The position numbers and the translations under genes were made by a program. A stretch of 64,000 nucleotides of DNA from CAZXGD01 sp046350455 (GTDB lineage Bacteria > Planctomycetota > Phycisphaerae > Phycisphaerales > SM1A02), in the NCBI GenBank assembly GCA_046350455.1, contig JAXMAM010000001.1, positions 163,124-227,123 of the forward strand, written 5' to 3'. Of the stretch, positions 34,095 through 42,504 are shown in pieces. Below the pieces are notes generated by a model. That model was not told the DNA's origin. It did not search any database and saw only the letters and a program-made list of their open reading frames with translations. How positions within the stretch are numbered: the stretch's first letter is position 1; each line of letters starts with the position of its first letter.

Positions 34095-34100
34095 TACCTT
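34095..34100 (+). promoter_or_regulatory. -10-like box TACCTT of lhgO
   Basis: TACCTT lies 7 nt before GTG 34108, with CCCCGC between, so no ribosome-binding site is possible. Confidence 0.5.
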
Positions 34101-34107
34101 TCCCCGC

Positions 34108-35390
34108 GTGGAACGCACAGCGGCAGTCATTGGCGGTGGCATCGTGGGGCTGGCAGTGGCGCGGCAGGTGGCAGTGGCATGCCCAGGCACGCGCGTGGTG
34201 CTGCTGGAGAAGGAAGGCGACCTGGCGCAGCACCAGACTGGCCGCAATTCTGGCGTGATTCACTCGGGCATCTACTACAAGCCGGGTTCGCTCAAGGCGC
34301 GCACCTGCACGCATGGGCGCAGGCTGCTGCTGGAGTTCTGCCAGGAGCACCGCGTGACGCACGAGGTGTGCGGCAAGGTGATCGTGGCCACCAGCCAGGA
34401 AGAGGTGCCGCAGCTGCGCATGCTGGAGGAGCGCGGCAAGGCCAACGGCGTGCGCGCCACGTGGCTGTCCGCAGAGGCGCTGCGCGAGCGCGAGCCTGCA
34501 GCGGCGGGCGTGGCAGCGCTGCAGGTGGACGACACGGGCATCGCAGACTATGTGGGCATGTGCCACGCGCTGGCAGCGTGCATCCGCGCAGCGGGTGGCC
34601 AGGTGCGCGTGAACGCGCGGGTGGATGCGCTGCAGCGCGTGGGGGGTGTGGGCGCAGGCGCGGGCGCGGGCGGCGCGGCGGGTGCGGGCAGCGCGGCGGG
34701 CGCGGGCCACGCGGCGGGCAGCGGCGCGGTGGAGCTCGCGGGTCCGTGGGGCCAGCTGCGGGCGGACGTGGTGTTCAACTGTGCGGGCCTGCATTGCGAC
34801 CGCGTGGCGCAGGCCGCGCGCAGCCCAGCGCGCGCATCGTGCCGTTCCGCGGCGAGTACTACCGCCTGCGCGCCGACGCGCCGCCGCTGTGCCGGCATCT
34901 GATTTATCCCGTGCCAGATCCTTCGTTCCCCTTCTTGGGCGTGCACCTGACGCGCATGGTGGATGGCAGCGTGGAGTGTGGCCCCAACGCAGTGCTTGCG
35001 CTGGGGCGCGAGGCGTACACGTGGGGTTCGTTCAACTTGCGCGATGCTGCAGAAACCGCAGCCTTTGCGGGCTTTTGGAAGCTGGCAGCCAAGCACTGGC
35101 GCGCTGGGCTGGGCGAGGTGCACCGTTCGCTCAGCCGCGCTGCGTTTGTGAAGGCGCTGCAGGTGCTGGTGCCAGGCGTGCGGGCAGAGCATCTGGAGCC
35201 AGCGCCAGCGGGCATCCGCGCGCAGGCCATGGAGCCCAGCGGCGCGCTGGTGGACGACTTCCGCGTGCAGGTGGAGCCGCCGTTTGTGCACGTGCTGAAC
35301 GCGCCATCGCCCGCGGCCACAGCGTCGCTGGCCATCGCAGAGGCGGTGGTGGCGCAGGCGCAGGGCGCGGGGTTGCTGGGACGGGTGTGA
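34108..35390 (+). CDS. lhgO: L-2-hydroxyglutarate oxidase, frameshifted
   Basis: FAD-dependent oxidase of the DAO family that oxidises L-2-hydroxyglutarate to 2-oxoglutarate. The N-terminal frame shows AAVIGGGIVGLAVARQVA (FAD site), HQTGRNSGVIHSGIYYKPGS and DDTGIADYVGMC; the frame that continues shows ARIVPFRGEYYRLR, YPVPDPSFPFLGVHLTR and FVHVLNAPSPAATASLAIAE. The switch is between about 34815 and 34832, in a GC-repetitive stretch, and equals one missing base. With it repaired the protein is about 427 aa, near family length. A Gly/Ala-rich insert (about 34636-34733) has no counterpart in the family as I know it. The start is GTG 34108. It stands alone, divergent from rmlB; a role in the glycan pathway is not evident. 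Confidence 0.85.
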
Positions 35391-35459
35391 GTGGCGGCAG
35401 GGGGCGGGCAGCGGCGCAGCGTGAGCCGGGGCGCGGTGTGAGCAGCGGTTCTGTGCGCG

Positions 35460-36467
35460 TCACACGCCGTAGTACGTGCGGTACCACGCCACGAAGCGCT
35501 CCACGCCTGTCTCCACCGGCACCTCGGGGCGGAAGCCAAAGTCGCGCAGCAGCGCGCTGCCATCGGCAGCGGTGTCTGCCACGTCGCCTAGCTGCGCGGG
35601 CAGCATCTCGCGCACGGCGGTGCGGCCTGTGAACTGCTCGATGAGCTCGATGTACCGCAGCAGCTGCACGGGCTTGCCGCCACCCACGTTGTAGATGCGC
35701 CACGGCGCGCTGCTGCGGTTCTCTGCGGGGTGGGTGGGGTCGAATGCTGCATCGGGCGCAGGCGGCCGTGCCAGCACGGTGGTCACAGCGCGGACCACGT
35801 CGTCCACATAGGTGAAGTCCCGCGTGTGGTGCCCGTGGTTGTAGATCTGGATGGGCTTGCCAGCCAGGATGGCGCTGGTGAACTTGAAGAGCGCCATGTC
35901 TGGGCGGCCCCACGGGCCATAGACGGTGAAGAAGCGCAGCCCTGTGGTGGGGATGCGGAACAGGTGGCTGTACGAGTGGGCCATCAGCTCTGCAGCGCGC
36001 TTGCTGGCGCTGTAGAGGGACATGGGATGGCTGGCAGAGTCTGCCTCGCGGAAGGGCAGGGTGCCACGCAGGCCGTACACGCTGCTGGTGCTGGCGTAGA
36101 CCAGGTGCTGCACGCTGTGGTGGCGGCAGCCCTCCAGCACGCTGGCGGTGCCAGCCATGTTGCTGTCCACGTAGGCCATGGGGTCCTGGATGCTGTGGCG
36201 CACGCCGGCTTGCGCGCCCAGGTGCACCACGCGGTCGAACCGCCCCTCTGCAAAGAGCGCTGCCATGGCAGCGCGATCTGCCATGTCCAGCTTGCAGAAG
36301 CGGAAGCCGGGCCGCGCGGTGAGCTGCGCCAGGCGGGCCTCCTTGAGCGCGGGGTCGTAGTACGCGTTCAGGTTGTCCACGCCCGTCACAGCGTCGCCGC
36401 TGTCCAGCAGCGCGTGTGCCGTGGCCGCGCCGATGAATCCAGCCGCGCCTGTCACCAACGTTCGCAT
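35460..36467 (-). CDS. UDP-glucuronate 4-epimerase-like SDR
   Basis: 335 aa. VTGAAGFIGAATAHALL at residues 5-21, SSVYG, and catalytic YSASKRAAELMAHSYSHLF with YxxxK. DNLNAYYDPALKEARLAQL, FTVYGPWGRPDMALFKFT and NHGHHTRDFTYVDDVV are typical of the UDP-GlcA 4-epimerase/LspL/CapI subgroup, which makes UDP-galacturonate. Uronic acids are the plausible acceptors for the two AsnB-type amidotransferases (inference). It begins at ATG 36467 and faces lhgO convergently with a 69-bp gap. TAATCG 7 nt upstream is a poor match to the -10 consensus seen elsewhere. Confidence 0.88.
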   Translation of the reverse strand: MRTLVTGAAGFIGAATAHALLDSGDAVTGVDNLNAYYDPALKEARLAQLTARPGFRFCKLDMADRAAMAALFAEGRFDRVVHLGAQAGVRHSIQDPMAYVDSNMAGTASVLEGCRHHSVQHLVYASTSSVYGLRGTLPFREADSASHPMSLYSASKRAAELMAHSYSHLFRIPTTGLRFFTVYGPWGRPDMALFKFTSAILAGKPIQIYNHGHHTRDFTYVDDVVRAVTTVLARPPAPDAAFDPTHPAENRSSAPWRIYNVGGGKPVQLLRYIELIEQFTGRTAVREMLPAQLGDVADTAADGSALLRDFGFRPEVPVETGVERFVAWYRTYYGV

Positions 36468-36490
36468 GCCCGCGATTACACCCGAAATTG

Positions 36491-36565
36491 GTGCCTGGCA
36501 CGGGTGTCCCTACTTTTCACAGTGCGGTGGCGCGGACCGAAAAGAGGGACACCCGTGCCAGGCAC
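36491..36565. repeat. REP-like long hairpin with GTGCCTGGCAC ends
   Basis: Left arm 36491-36518 and right arm 36539-36565 are inverted copies that differ by one base, around a 20-nt loop. The outer 11 bp of each arm are the palindrome GTGCCTGGCAC/GTGCCAGGCAC, next to GGGTGTCCC. The same palindrome recurs at 38222-38232 and 38281-38291. It lies between divergent genes, so a terminator role is unlikely; REP/MITE-type element is the best guess. Confidence 0.7.
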
Positions 36566-36600
36566 GACTTTCCTCGGAACGGGGGCAGGGGGACGCTGCG

Positions 36601-36606
36601 TAGTCT
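36601..36606 (+). promoter_or_regulatory. -10-like box TAGTCT of the DUF4139 gene
   Basis: TAGTCT lies 6 nt before ATG 36613, with no ribosome-binding site. Confidence 0.5.
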
Positions 36607-36612
36607 GCTGCG

Positions 36613-38205
36613 ATGCTGATCGCTGCCGCACTGCTCGTCGGCCTGCGCGCCGGGGTCCCACTCGCACCACCAGCGGCGGCATCGCCAGCCAAGCCGCCCG
36701 CAGGGGCAGCGCCTGCGTCCGCAGCGCCCGCGCCCGCGCCCGCAGCGCCTGCGCAACCGGGCACATCGCTCACGCTCTACTCGTTTGACGAAGACGGCAC
36801 GTTCGACCCCCAGATCTACATCCAGGCCATGAACAGGGGCGACTCCTCGCACTCGCGCGTGGTGCCTGGCTTTGGTGTCGTTCGATCTGTGCGCTCGCTG
36901 GACATTCCAAGCGGGGTGGGCACAGTGTCCTTCACAGACGTGGCGGCGTTCATCGAACCCTCCACCGTGATCTTTGAAGACCTGCAGGACCCGTCCACCG
37001 CAGTGCTGGAGCAGTCCTTTCAGTTTGATCTGGTCAGCCCGTCCCAGCTGCTGGAGCGGTATGTGGATCGCGACGTGCGCTTGAGCTACGCCGTTGGTGA
37101 CCAGCACCGGACCATGAAGGGCAAGCTGCTGGCTGTGCGAGAGGAGCAGGCGATCCTCCAGGACGAGAATGGCATTCACATCGTTCCGCTCACGGGCAAC
37201 CAGGTGGACCTGAGCAATCTGCCCGGTGGCCTGCTCACGCGGCCCACGTTGCAGTGGAAGCTGCGCAGCAGCACAGGCGGTCCGCGCATGATCCGCGCCA
37301 GCTACCAGACAGCCGGGATGACCTGGCGCTCCGACTACAGCCTGCTGCTGGATGAAAGCGAGTCCCACGCCCGCCTCTCTGCATGGGTCACGGTGCTGAA
37401 CGTGTCCGGCATGGCGTACCCCGACGCGCAGATCAAGCTCATCGCGGGAACGGTGAACCGCGTTCGGCCGGAGCCCGAGGGTGTCCTCTTTGGAGGCGGG
37501 GGCGGTTTCGGCGGCGGTGTCTCAAAGGAAGACGCCTTTGCCGAACGCACCTTCGGCGACTACCACCTGTACACGCTGCCGCGCGCTGCCACGCTGGCGA
37601 ACAACTCCACGCAGCAGCTGGCGCTCTTTGCGCCGGTGGACGGCATCGCGGTGCAGAAGACGCTGAGTGTGGTGTTTGGTCACGCCATGGGGTTCGACGG
37701 CGCTCGAAGGCCGCACTTGGACGCTGACACCATGGAGACCGAGACCCTTCATGCGGACGTGTGCTTCACCATCGAGAACAAGGAGGCCAACCGCCTGGGC
37801 ATCCCGCTGCCAGCCGGGCTGATGCGCGTATACAAGCTGAACACCGCAGACGGCACGCTGGAGTTCCTGGGCGAAGACCGCGTGCTGCACACGCCCCGCA
37901 ACGAAGCGGTCCGCGTGCGCATCGGCAGCTCGTTTGACGTGCTGGCCGAGCGCACTCGCACGGACTTCAAGGTCAGCCTGGATTCGAAGTTCTGCAGCGA
38001 GACCTTCCAGATCGAGGTCCGCAATCAATCTTCTGTCGAGCGCACCGTCACAGTCACCGAAACGATGTGGCGCTGGCTTGAATGGAAGGTGGAGAACCCG
38101 TCCGCGCCGTTCACCAAGACGTCTGCCTCCGCTGGCACGTTCACCGTGACGCTCCCCCCGGAGGGCAAGCAGACCATCACATACACGGCGCGCTACACCT
38201 GGTAG
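36613..38205 (+). CDS. exported DUF4139-type protein
   Basis: 530 aa. A short hydrophobic N-terminus (LIAAALLVGLRAG) is followed by a Pro/Ala linker to about residue 50; whether it is a cleaved signal is unsure. The body fits the DUF4139 plan: VRLSYAVGDQHRTMKGKLLAVREEQAILQ, then PTLQWKLRSS, ASYQTAGMTWRSDYSLLLDE, AWVTVLNVSGMAYPDAQIKLIAG, and a C-terminal beta-rich half ending KQTITYTARYTW. A Gly-rich loop (GGGGGFGGG) interrupts near 297. Function of the family is unknown; it is often exported. The gene stands alone between two REP-like hairpins, and codon use is less extreme in GC than in the glycan locus. Confidence 0.82.
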   Translation: MLIAAALLVGLRAGVPLAPPAAASPAKPPAGAAPASAAPAPAPAAPAQPGTSLTLYSFDEDGTFDPQIYIQAMNRGDSSHSRVVPGFGVVRSVRSLDIPSGVGTVSFTDVAAFIEPSTVIFEDLQDPSTAVLEQSFQFDLVSPSQLLERYVDRDVRLSYAVGDQHRTMKGKLLAVREEQAILQDENGIHIVPLTGNQVDLSNLPGGLLTRPTLQWKLRSSTGGPRMIRASYQTAGMTWRSDYSLLLDESESHARLSAWVTVLNVSGMAYPDAQIKLIAGTVNRVRPEPEGVLFGGGGGFGGGVSKEDAFAERTFGDYHLYTLPRAATLANNSTQQLALFAPVDGIAVQKTLSVVFGHAMGFDGARRPHLDADTMETETLHADVCFTIENKEANRLGIPLPAGLMRVYKLNTADGTLEFLGEDRVLHTPRNEAVRVRIGSSFDVLAERTRTDFKVSLDSKFCSETFQIEVRNQSSVERTVTVTETMWRWLEWKVENPSAPFTKTSASAGTFTVTLPPEGKQTITYTARYTW

Positions 38206-38291
38206 GAAAGTAGGGACACCGGTGCCTGGCACTCCTGTCCCTGGTTTCCCCACGCATGGCGCGCAAGACCCGGGACAGGAGTGCCAGGCAC
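38206..38291. repeat. REP-like hairpin, second element
   Basis: Perfect 20-bp arms, 38222-38241 and 38272-38291, again bounded by GTGCCTGGCAC/GTGCCAGGCAC. To its left, GTAGGGACACC (38213-38223) is the same word as in the arms of the element at 36491-36565, so the two share parts. Here it lies between two genes in the same direction and could also end transcription of the DUF4139 gene. Confidence 0.7.
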
Positions 38292-38301
38292 CACTTTCCC
38301 C

Positions 38302-38307
38302 TACGCT
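38302..38307 (+). promoter_or_regulatory. -10-like box TACGCT of the O-antigen ligase gene
   Basis: TACGCT lies 9 nt before ATG 38317, just outside the REP-like hairpin. Confidence 0.45.
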
Positions 38308-38316
38308 GCCAGCGCG

Positions 38317-39662
38317 ATGCAGGTCTCGCTCGAACCGTTCCGCGCTGCTGAGCGCCGCGACCCCACAGGCACCGGCGTGCACCTGCTGTGCGCACTGGCC
38401 TGGGCGCTGTGCCTGGCCCTGGGCCGTGTGCCAGAGGGCATCACCTGGGGCGCGCTGGCGGTCATCACCGTGGTCCGCCTGCCGCGCACGTACCAGCTGT
38501 ACTGCCCGCTCTTCCGCCAACTCCCAGTGCTGCTCCTGGCAGCGCTCTGGCTGTGGGGCCTGTGCACGCTCATCTGGTCTGACTATCGCCCGGAATCAGC
38601 CAGCGCCTGGGTGGACCTCCTCCTCCCACGCGCGCTCATCCTGGGGCTTCTTCTGTGGCCTGTGATCCATCGCTGGCCAGCCATCCTCTGCGCGCTGGCC
38701 GCTGGCTCTGCTGCCGCGGCTGCAGCACGCGTGGCGGGCGTGCAGCTGATCTCGCACCTCTCCACCTCTGGCCTCCTGGCCAACGTGGGCATGGCCGCTG
38801 CGCTGGCGCTCCTGGTGCACGCAGCACCATGTGGGGCTGGGCTGGCGGCCTGGCGCTGGCTGGGCTCACGGGCGTGCAGATGCTGCTCCTCACGGTGCGC
38901 ACGTCCATCGTGGCGTGCGTGGCTGCAGGTGGCGTGCTGCTGGCCCGCCCAACCACCCAGCGTGGCGTGCTGCCCCGCTGGGCTACCGCGCTCATCCTGG
39001 TGCTGGCTGCCGCTGGTGCCGTGGCGCTGCGCGGCGGAGCGGTGGTGGACGCATTCAAGCAGCCCTTCCGGCTCATGGACTCTGAGCGGCAGATGAACAG
39101 CCGCGCCGCGCGCGCCCCCGCCGCGCGCGAGCCCGCCGCGCCCGCCGCGCCCGCCGCGCCCACCGCGCCCACCGCACCCGCCGCACCCACCGCACCCACT
39201 CGCGCTGCAGACGACCGCCCATCCATCCCCACAGCCAACGTGCGCATCGTGCTCTGGCGCCTGGCGTGGGAGAAGTTCCGCGAGCACCCAGTGCTGGGCA
39301 ACGGCATCCTGGCGTGGCAGCCCACGCTGCAGCGCGCCTTCACAGAAGAGCCGCAGCACTACGGCGCAGACCTGGTGGGCGCAGACCGCCTCATCCGCAA
39401 GCCGCCGCCGCATCCGCACAACGTGGTCATGGATCAGCTGTTTGCCAAGGGACTGGTGGGCGCTGGACTGTTTGCAGCGCTCATGGTCACGCTGTGGGTG
39501 CGCACCTGGCGCGCTGGCGGCGCTGGCTGGGCGCGCAGCACCATGCTGGCGCTCCTCACCGCGTGGTGCGCCAGCAGCATGACCGCTGGCGTGGACCGCA
39601 TCGTGGTGGGGGGCAGCCTGCTCATGCTCATGGCGCTGGTCTCAGCCGTGCGGGACGACTGA
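38317..39662 (+). CDS. O-antigen ligase/polymerase (Wzy/WaaL-like), frameshifted
   Basis: About 448 aa if repaired, with some ten membrane helices. The first frame runs from MQVSLEPFRAAE through ALAVITVVRLPRTYQLY and LLLWPVIHRWPAIL to AAALALLVHA; a second frame continues MWGWAGGLALAGLTGVQMLL. The switch lies between about 38818 and 38836, near a GGGG run, and equals one missing base. NVRIVLWRLAWEKFREHPVLGNGILAWQP then PPHPHNVVMDQLFAKGLVGAGLF is the typical periplasmic loop and following helix of the O-antigen ligase family. Between membrane parts is an Ala/Pro/Thr-rich insert of about 40 residues (39098-39205). It may polymerise or ligate the glycan of this locus. Confidence 0.78.
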
Positions 39663-39668
39663 CCAGCC

Positions 39669-39708
39669 GCGCACCCGCGCACCCGCGCACCCGCGCACCC
39701 GCGCACCC
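39669..39708. repeat. tandem repeat, 5 copies of 8 bp
   Basis: GCGCACCC is repeated exactly five times in the 80-bp gap between two convergent genes. Degenerate C/G-rich copies continue to about 39735. Confidence 0.85.
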
Positions 39709-39742
39709 CGCGCGCCCCGCACCCAGCGCGCCCCCGCTCCCG

Positions 39743-41518
39743 TCACTCCACCCCCACCTCGCTGGGCACGCCGTTCCGCGCGTCAAACGCAACGAACCGC
39801 TCTGCGCCCACCAGCTCGCGCGCGCGCTCGCGCGCCTCGGCCTGCGGCGCCACCATGGACAGGATGACCACATAGCCCTGGTCGTTCAGCAAGCGCGCCA
39901 GCTCTGCAGCGCGGCGCAGGTTTTCGCTGCGGTCTTCGTCGCTGAATCCCAGGTCCTTGCTCAGGCCGCGGCGCAGCGCCTGGCCGTCAATCACCACCGC
40001 GGCATGGCCCTGGTCGAACAGCTTGCGCTCCAGTTCATGCGCGGTGCGGGTCTTGCCGCTGCCAGGCGGGCCATACACCAGGATGGTGCGCGGGCTCTGC
40101 CGCCAGCGGCGCTCGCGCTCCGCTGCAGTCACAAAGCTGGGCTTGTCCTCTGGCTGCTCCAGCGTCTCCAGCGCGCGCGTCTCCCAGTGCGCACGGCGCG
40201 ACCCAGCCTCAGTGGGCAGGCGGATCATGCCAGCGCCGCTGGTGGCGTTGGTCATGCGGTCCACCAGGATGAGCGACCCTGTTCCGTGGCACTGGCGGTA
40301 GCCGTCCACCACCACGCGCTCCTCGGTCTCCAGCTCCACGCGGCCGATCTCATTCAGCCGCAGCGTGTCTGCAGGGTGCGACTCCAGCGTGTTGACATCC
40401 AGCGTCCAGCGCACGCGGCGCACCGTGCAGGTGGTGCGCTTGGCCCCCGTGCGCAGCACGTACTGCTGCCCAGGCACCAGCGGCTGCTCCTGCATCCACA
40501 CCAGGTCGCACTCCACGCGCGTGGTCACCGCAGGCTCCTGGCCCACGCAGGTGATCACGTCGCCGCGGCTGCAGTCCACTTCATCCTCCAGCGTCAGCAC
40601 CACGCTCTGCGGGGCCCACGCCAGCGGTGCGTCGCCGCCATCCTCTGGTGCGCGTGCAATGCGCCGCACGCGCGTCTCCTTGCCGGAGGGCAGGATCTTC
40701 ACGCGGTCGCCAGGCTTCACGCTGCCGCCGGCGATCCGCCCCGCAAAGCCGCGGAAGTCCAGGTTGGGCCGCAGCACCATCTGCACAGGCAGCCGGAAGG
40801 GGCCATCCGTGGATGGGCCGTCCACCGGCACGGTCTCCAGCAGCTCCATGATGGGGCCGCCGCTGTACCACGGGGTGCGCTCGCTGCGCGTCACCACGTT
40901 GTCGCCTTCCAGCGCGCTCACGGGGACAGCCACCGGGTCAGCAATGCCAAGCTTCTGGCAGAAGTCCAGGAACTCGCTCTCGATCTGGCGGAAGCGCTCC
41001 TCGCTCCACCCCACCAGGTCCATCTTGTTCACGGCCGCCACCACGTGCCGGATGCCAAGCAGCGCTGCGATGAACGCATGCCGCCGCGTCTGCGTGGTCA
41101 CGCCGTGGCGCGCATCAATCAGGCTGATGGCCAGCTGGCAGTGGCTGGCGCCCGTGGCCATGTTGCGCGTGTACTGCTCGTGCCCCGGACAGTCTGCGAT
41201 GATGAAGCTCCGCCGCGCGGTGGCAAAGTAGCGCCACGCCACATCAATGGTGATTCCCTGCTCGCGCTCCGCCTTCAGGCCGTCCACCACCAGCGCCAGG
41301 TCCAGCCCGCCGCCAGTGGTGCCGTGCACGCGGCTGTCGCGCTCCAGCGCCACCAGATGGTCCTCGTAGATGCGGCCCGTGTCGTGCAGCAGGCGCCCGA
41401 TGAGCGTGCTCTTGCCGTCGTCCACGTTGCCGCAGGTCAGGAAGCGCAGCAGCTCGTTGCGCTCGTAGCGCTGCAGATACTCCTCAATGTCCTGGCCTTT
41501 TTCAAAGGGCGCTGTCAT
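39743..41518 (-). CDS. cysNC: sulfate adenylyltransferase subunit 1 fused to a truncated APS-kinase-like domain
   Basis: 591 aa. Residues 1-~470 are CysN, the GTPase subunit of ATP sulfurylase: GNVDDGKSTLIGRLLHD (G1), DCPGHEQYTRNMATG (G3), NKMDL (G4) and two beta-barrel domains. GTP hydrolysis drives APS synthesis by CysD. Residues 479-591 look like APS kinase (YGPPGSGKTRTAHELER, DLGFSDEDRSENLRRAAELA), but the domain is only about 113 residues. DGDNVRHG is DGQALRRG, and the C-terminal RDPKGLY and FTGIDDPYE blocks are absent. The kinase half is probably inactive; a full CysC is at 51194-51832. The start shares a base with the cysD stop. Confidence 0.92.
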   Translation of the reverse strand: MTAPFEKGQDIEEYLQRYERNELLRFLTCGNVDDGKSTLIGRLLHDTGRIYEDHLVALERDSRVHGTTGGGLDLALVVDGLKAEREQGITIDVAWRYFATARRSFIIADCPGHEQYTRNMATGASHCQLAISLIDARHGVTTQTRRHAFIAALLGIRHVVAAVNKMDLVGWSEERFRQIESEFLDFCQKLGIADPVAVPVSALEGDNVVTRSERTPWYSGGPIMELLETVPVDGPSTDGPFRLPVQMVLRPNLDFRGFAGRIAGGSVKPGDRVKILPSGKETRVRRIARAPEDGGDAPLAWAPQSVVLTLEDEVDCSRGDVITCVGQEPAVTTRVECDLVWMQEQPLVPGQQYVLRTGAKRTTCTVRRVRWTLDVNTLESHPADTLRLNEIGRVELETEERVVVDGYRQCHGTGSLILVDRMTNATSGAGMIRLPTEAGSRRAHWETRALETLEQPEDKPSFVTAAERERRWRQSPRTILVYGPPGSGKTRTAHELERKLFDQGHAAVVIDGQALRRGLSKDLGFSDEDRSENLRRAAELARLLNDQGYVVILSMVAPQAEARERARELVGAERFVAFDARNGVPSEVGVE

Positions 41519-42423
41519 CAGAAGTACCCCTCGCGCTTCTTCTCTTCCATGCTGCCGGACTGGTCGTGGTCAATCATGCGGCCCTGCCGCTCGCTGGTCT
41601 TGGTGACCAGCATCTCCTCGATGACTTCCGACAGGGTGGTGGCCTGGCTCTCCACCGCGCCGCTCAGCGGGTAGCAGCCCAGGGTGCGGAACCGCACGCG
41701 CTTCATCTGCGGCTTCTCGCCGGGCTTCAGCGGCAGGCGGTCGTCGTCCACCATGATCCACGTGCCGTCGCGCAGCACCACGGGCCGCTCCTTGGCAAAG
41801 TACAGCGGCACCACCGGCAGCTTGTGCCGGTGGATGTACAGCCACACATCCAGCTCGGTCCAGTTGCTGAGCGGGAACACGCGGATGCTCTCGCCCTGGC
41901 GCACGCGGGTGTTGAACAGGTCCCACAGCTCGGGGCGCTGGTTCTTGGGGTCCCAGCGGTGGTTGGCGTCGCGGAAGCTGAACACGCGCTCCTTGGCGCG
42001 GCTCTTCTCCTCGTCGCGGCGCGCACCGCCGATGGCAGCGTCAAAGCGATGCTTGTCCAGCGCCTGCCGCAGCGCCTGCGTCTTCATCACGTCGGTGTGC
42101 ACCTTGCTGCCGCTGGCGATCGGATTGATGCCCTGCTTCAGCCCCTCCTGGTTGGTGTGCACGATCAGTTCCAGGCCGTGCTTGCGCGCCGTCTCGTCGC
42201 GGAACGCATACATCTCGCGGAACTTCCAGGTGGTGTCAACGTGCAGCATCGGGAAGGGCGGCTTGGCTGGCCAGAAGGCCTTCAGCGCCAGGTGCAGCAG
42301 CACCGTGCTGTCCTTGCCGATGGAGTACATCAGCACCGGCCGCTCAAAGCTGGCGGCCGTCTCGCGCATGATGTGGATGGCTTCCGCCTCCAGCTCTTCC
42401 AGATGGCTTAGGGTGGCGATCAC
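41518..42423 (-). CDS. cysD: sulfate adenylyltransferase subunit 2
   Basis: 301 aa PP-loop ATP pyrophosphatase that joins sulfate to AMP with CysN, giving APS. The PP-loop is VLMYSIGKDSTVLLHLA; FPMLHVDTTWKFREMYAFRD, DAAIGGARRDEEKSRAKERVFSFRD and WTELDVWLYIHRHKLPVVPLYFA are the usual CysD blocks, and SGAVESQATTLSEVIEEM near the end. The start is GTG 42423. TATCTT lies 9 nt upstream. It is the first gene of the cysD-cysNC operon and is divergent from a sulfotransferase-like gene, which ties sulfate activation to glycan sulfation. Confidence 0.95.
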   Translation of the reverse strand: MIATLSHLEELEAEAIHIMRETAASFERPVLMYSIGKDSTVLLHLALKAFWPAKPPFPMLHVDTTWKFREMYAFRDETARKHGLELIVHTNQEGLKQGINPIASGSKVHTDVMKTQALRQALDKHRFDAAIGGARRDEEKSRAKERVFSFRDANHRWDPKNQRPELWDLFNTRVRQGESIRVFPLSNWTELDVWLYIHRHKLPVVPLYFAKERPVVLRDGTWIMVDDDRLPLKPGEKPQMKRVRFRTLGCYPLSGAVESQATTLSEVIEEMLVTKTSERQGRMIDHDQSGSMEEKKREGYF

Positions 42424-42432
42424 GGGGTGTCC

Positions 42433-42438
42433 AAGATA
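42433..42438 (-). promoter_or_regulatory. -10-like box TATCTT of cysD
   Basis: TATCTT lies 9 nt before GTG 42423; the spacer GGACACCCC contains no ribosome-binding site in the right place. Confidence 0.5.
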
Positions 42439-42491
42439 GGGGGGAATTGCCGGTGCGCGTGCGCTGGATGCACGCCTGTTTTTCAGGCGGC

Positions 42492-42497
42492 TACGCT
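42492..42497 (+). promoter_or_regulatory. -10-like box TACGCT of the sulfotransferase-like gene
   Basis: TACGCT lies 7 nt before GTG 42505 and supports that start over ATG 42427. Confidence 0.45.
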
Positions 42498-42504
42498 AGG
42501 CAGG

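Noticed and set aside
36491..36565. Hairpin as a transcription terminator
   Set aside because: It lies between two divergent start codons, so no transcript would end there; a REP-like element fits better.
34815..38836. Programmed frameshifting in lhgO and the O-antigen ligase
   Set aside because: No slippery heptamer or downstream stem is obvious, and relatives of both families have a single frame; a missing base is simpler.
39669..39708. Tandem 8-bp repeats as a CRISPR array or iteron origin
   Set aside because: Units are contiguous without spacers and only 8 bp; no cas or replication gene is nearby. Simple slippage repeat is enough.
39266..41674. Long open frame on the plus strand opposite cysNC
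   Set aside because: It is a GC-codon shadow: composition is His/Arg/Ala/Gln-rich with no motif, and the minus strand carries an unmistakable CysN.
42427..42504. ATG 42427 as start of the NKWYS-type gene
   Set aside because: It would leave 3 bp to the cysD start and add residues absent from the paralogue; GTG 42505 gives equal lengths.
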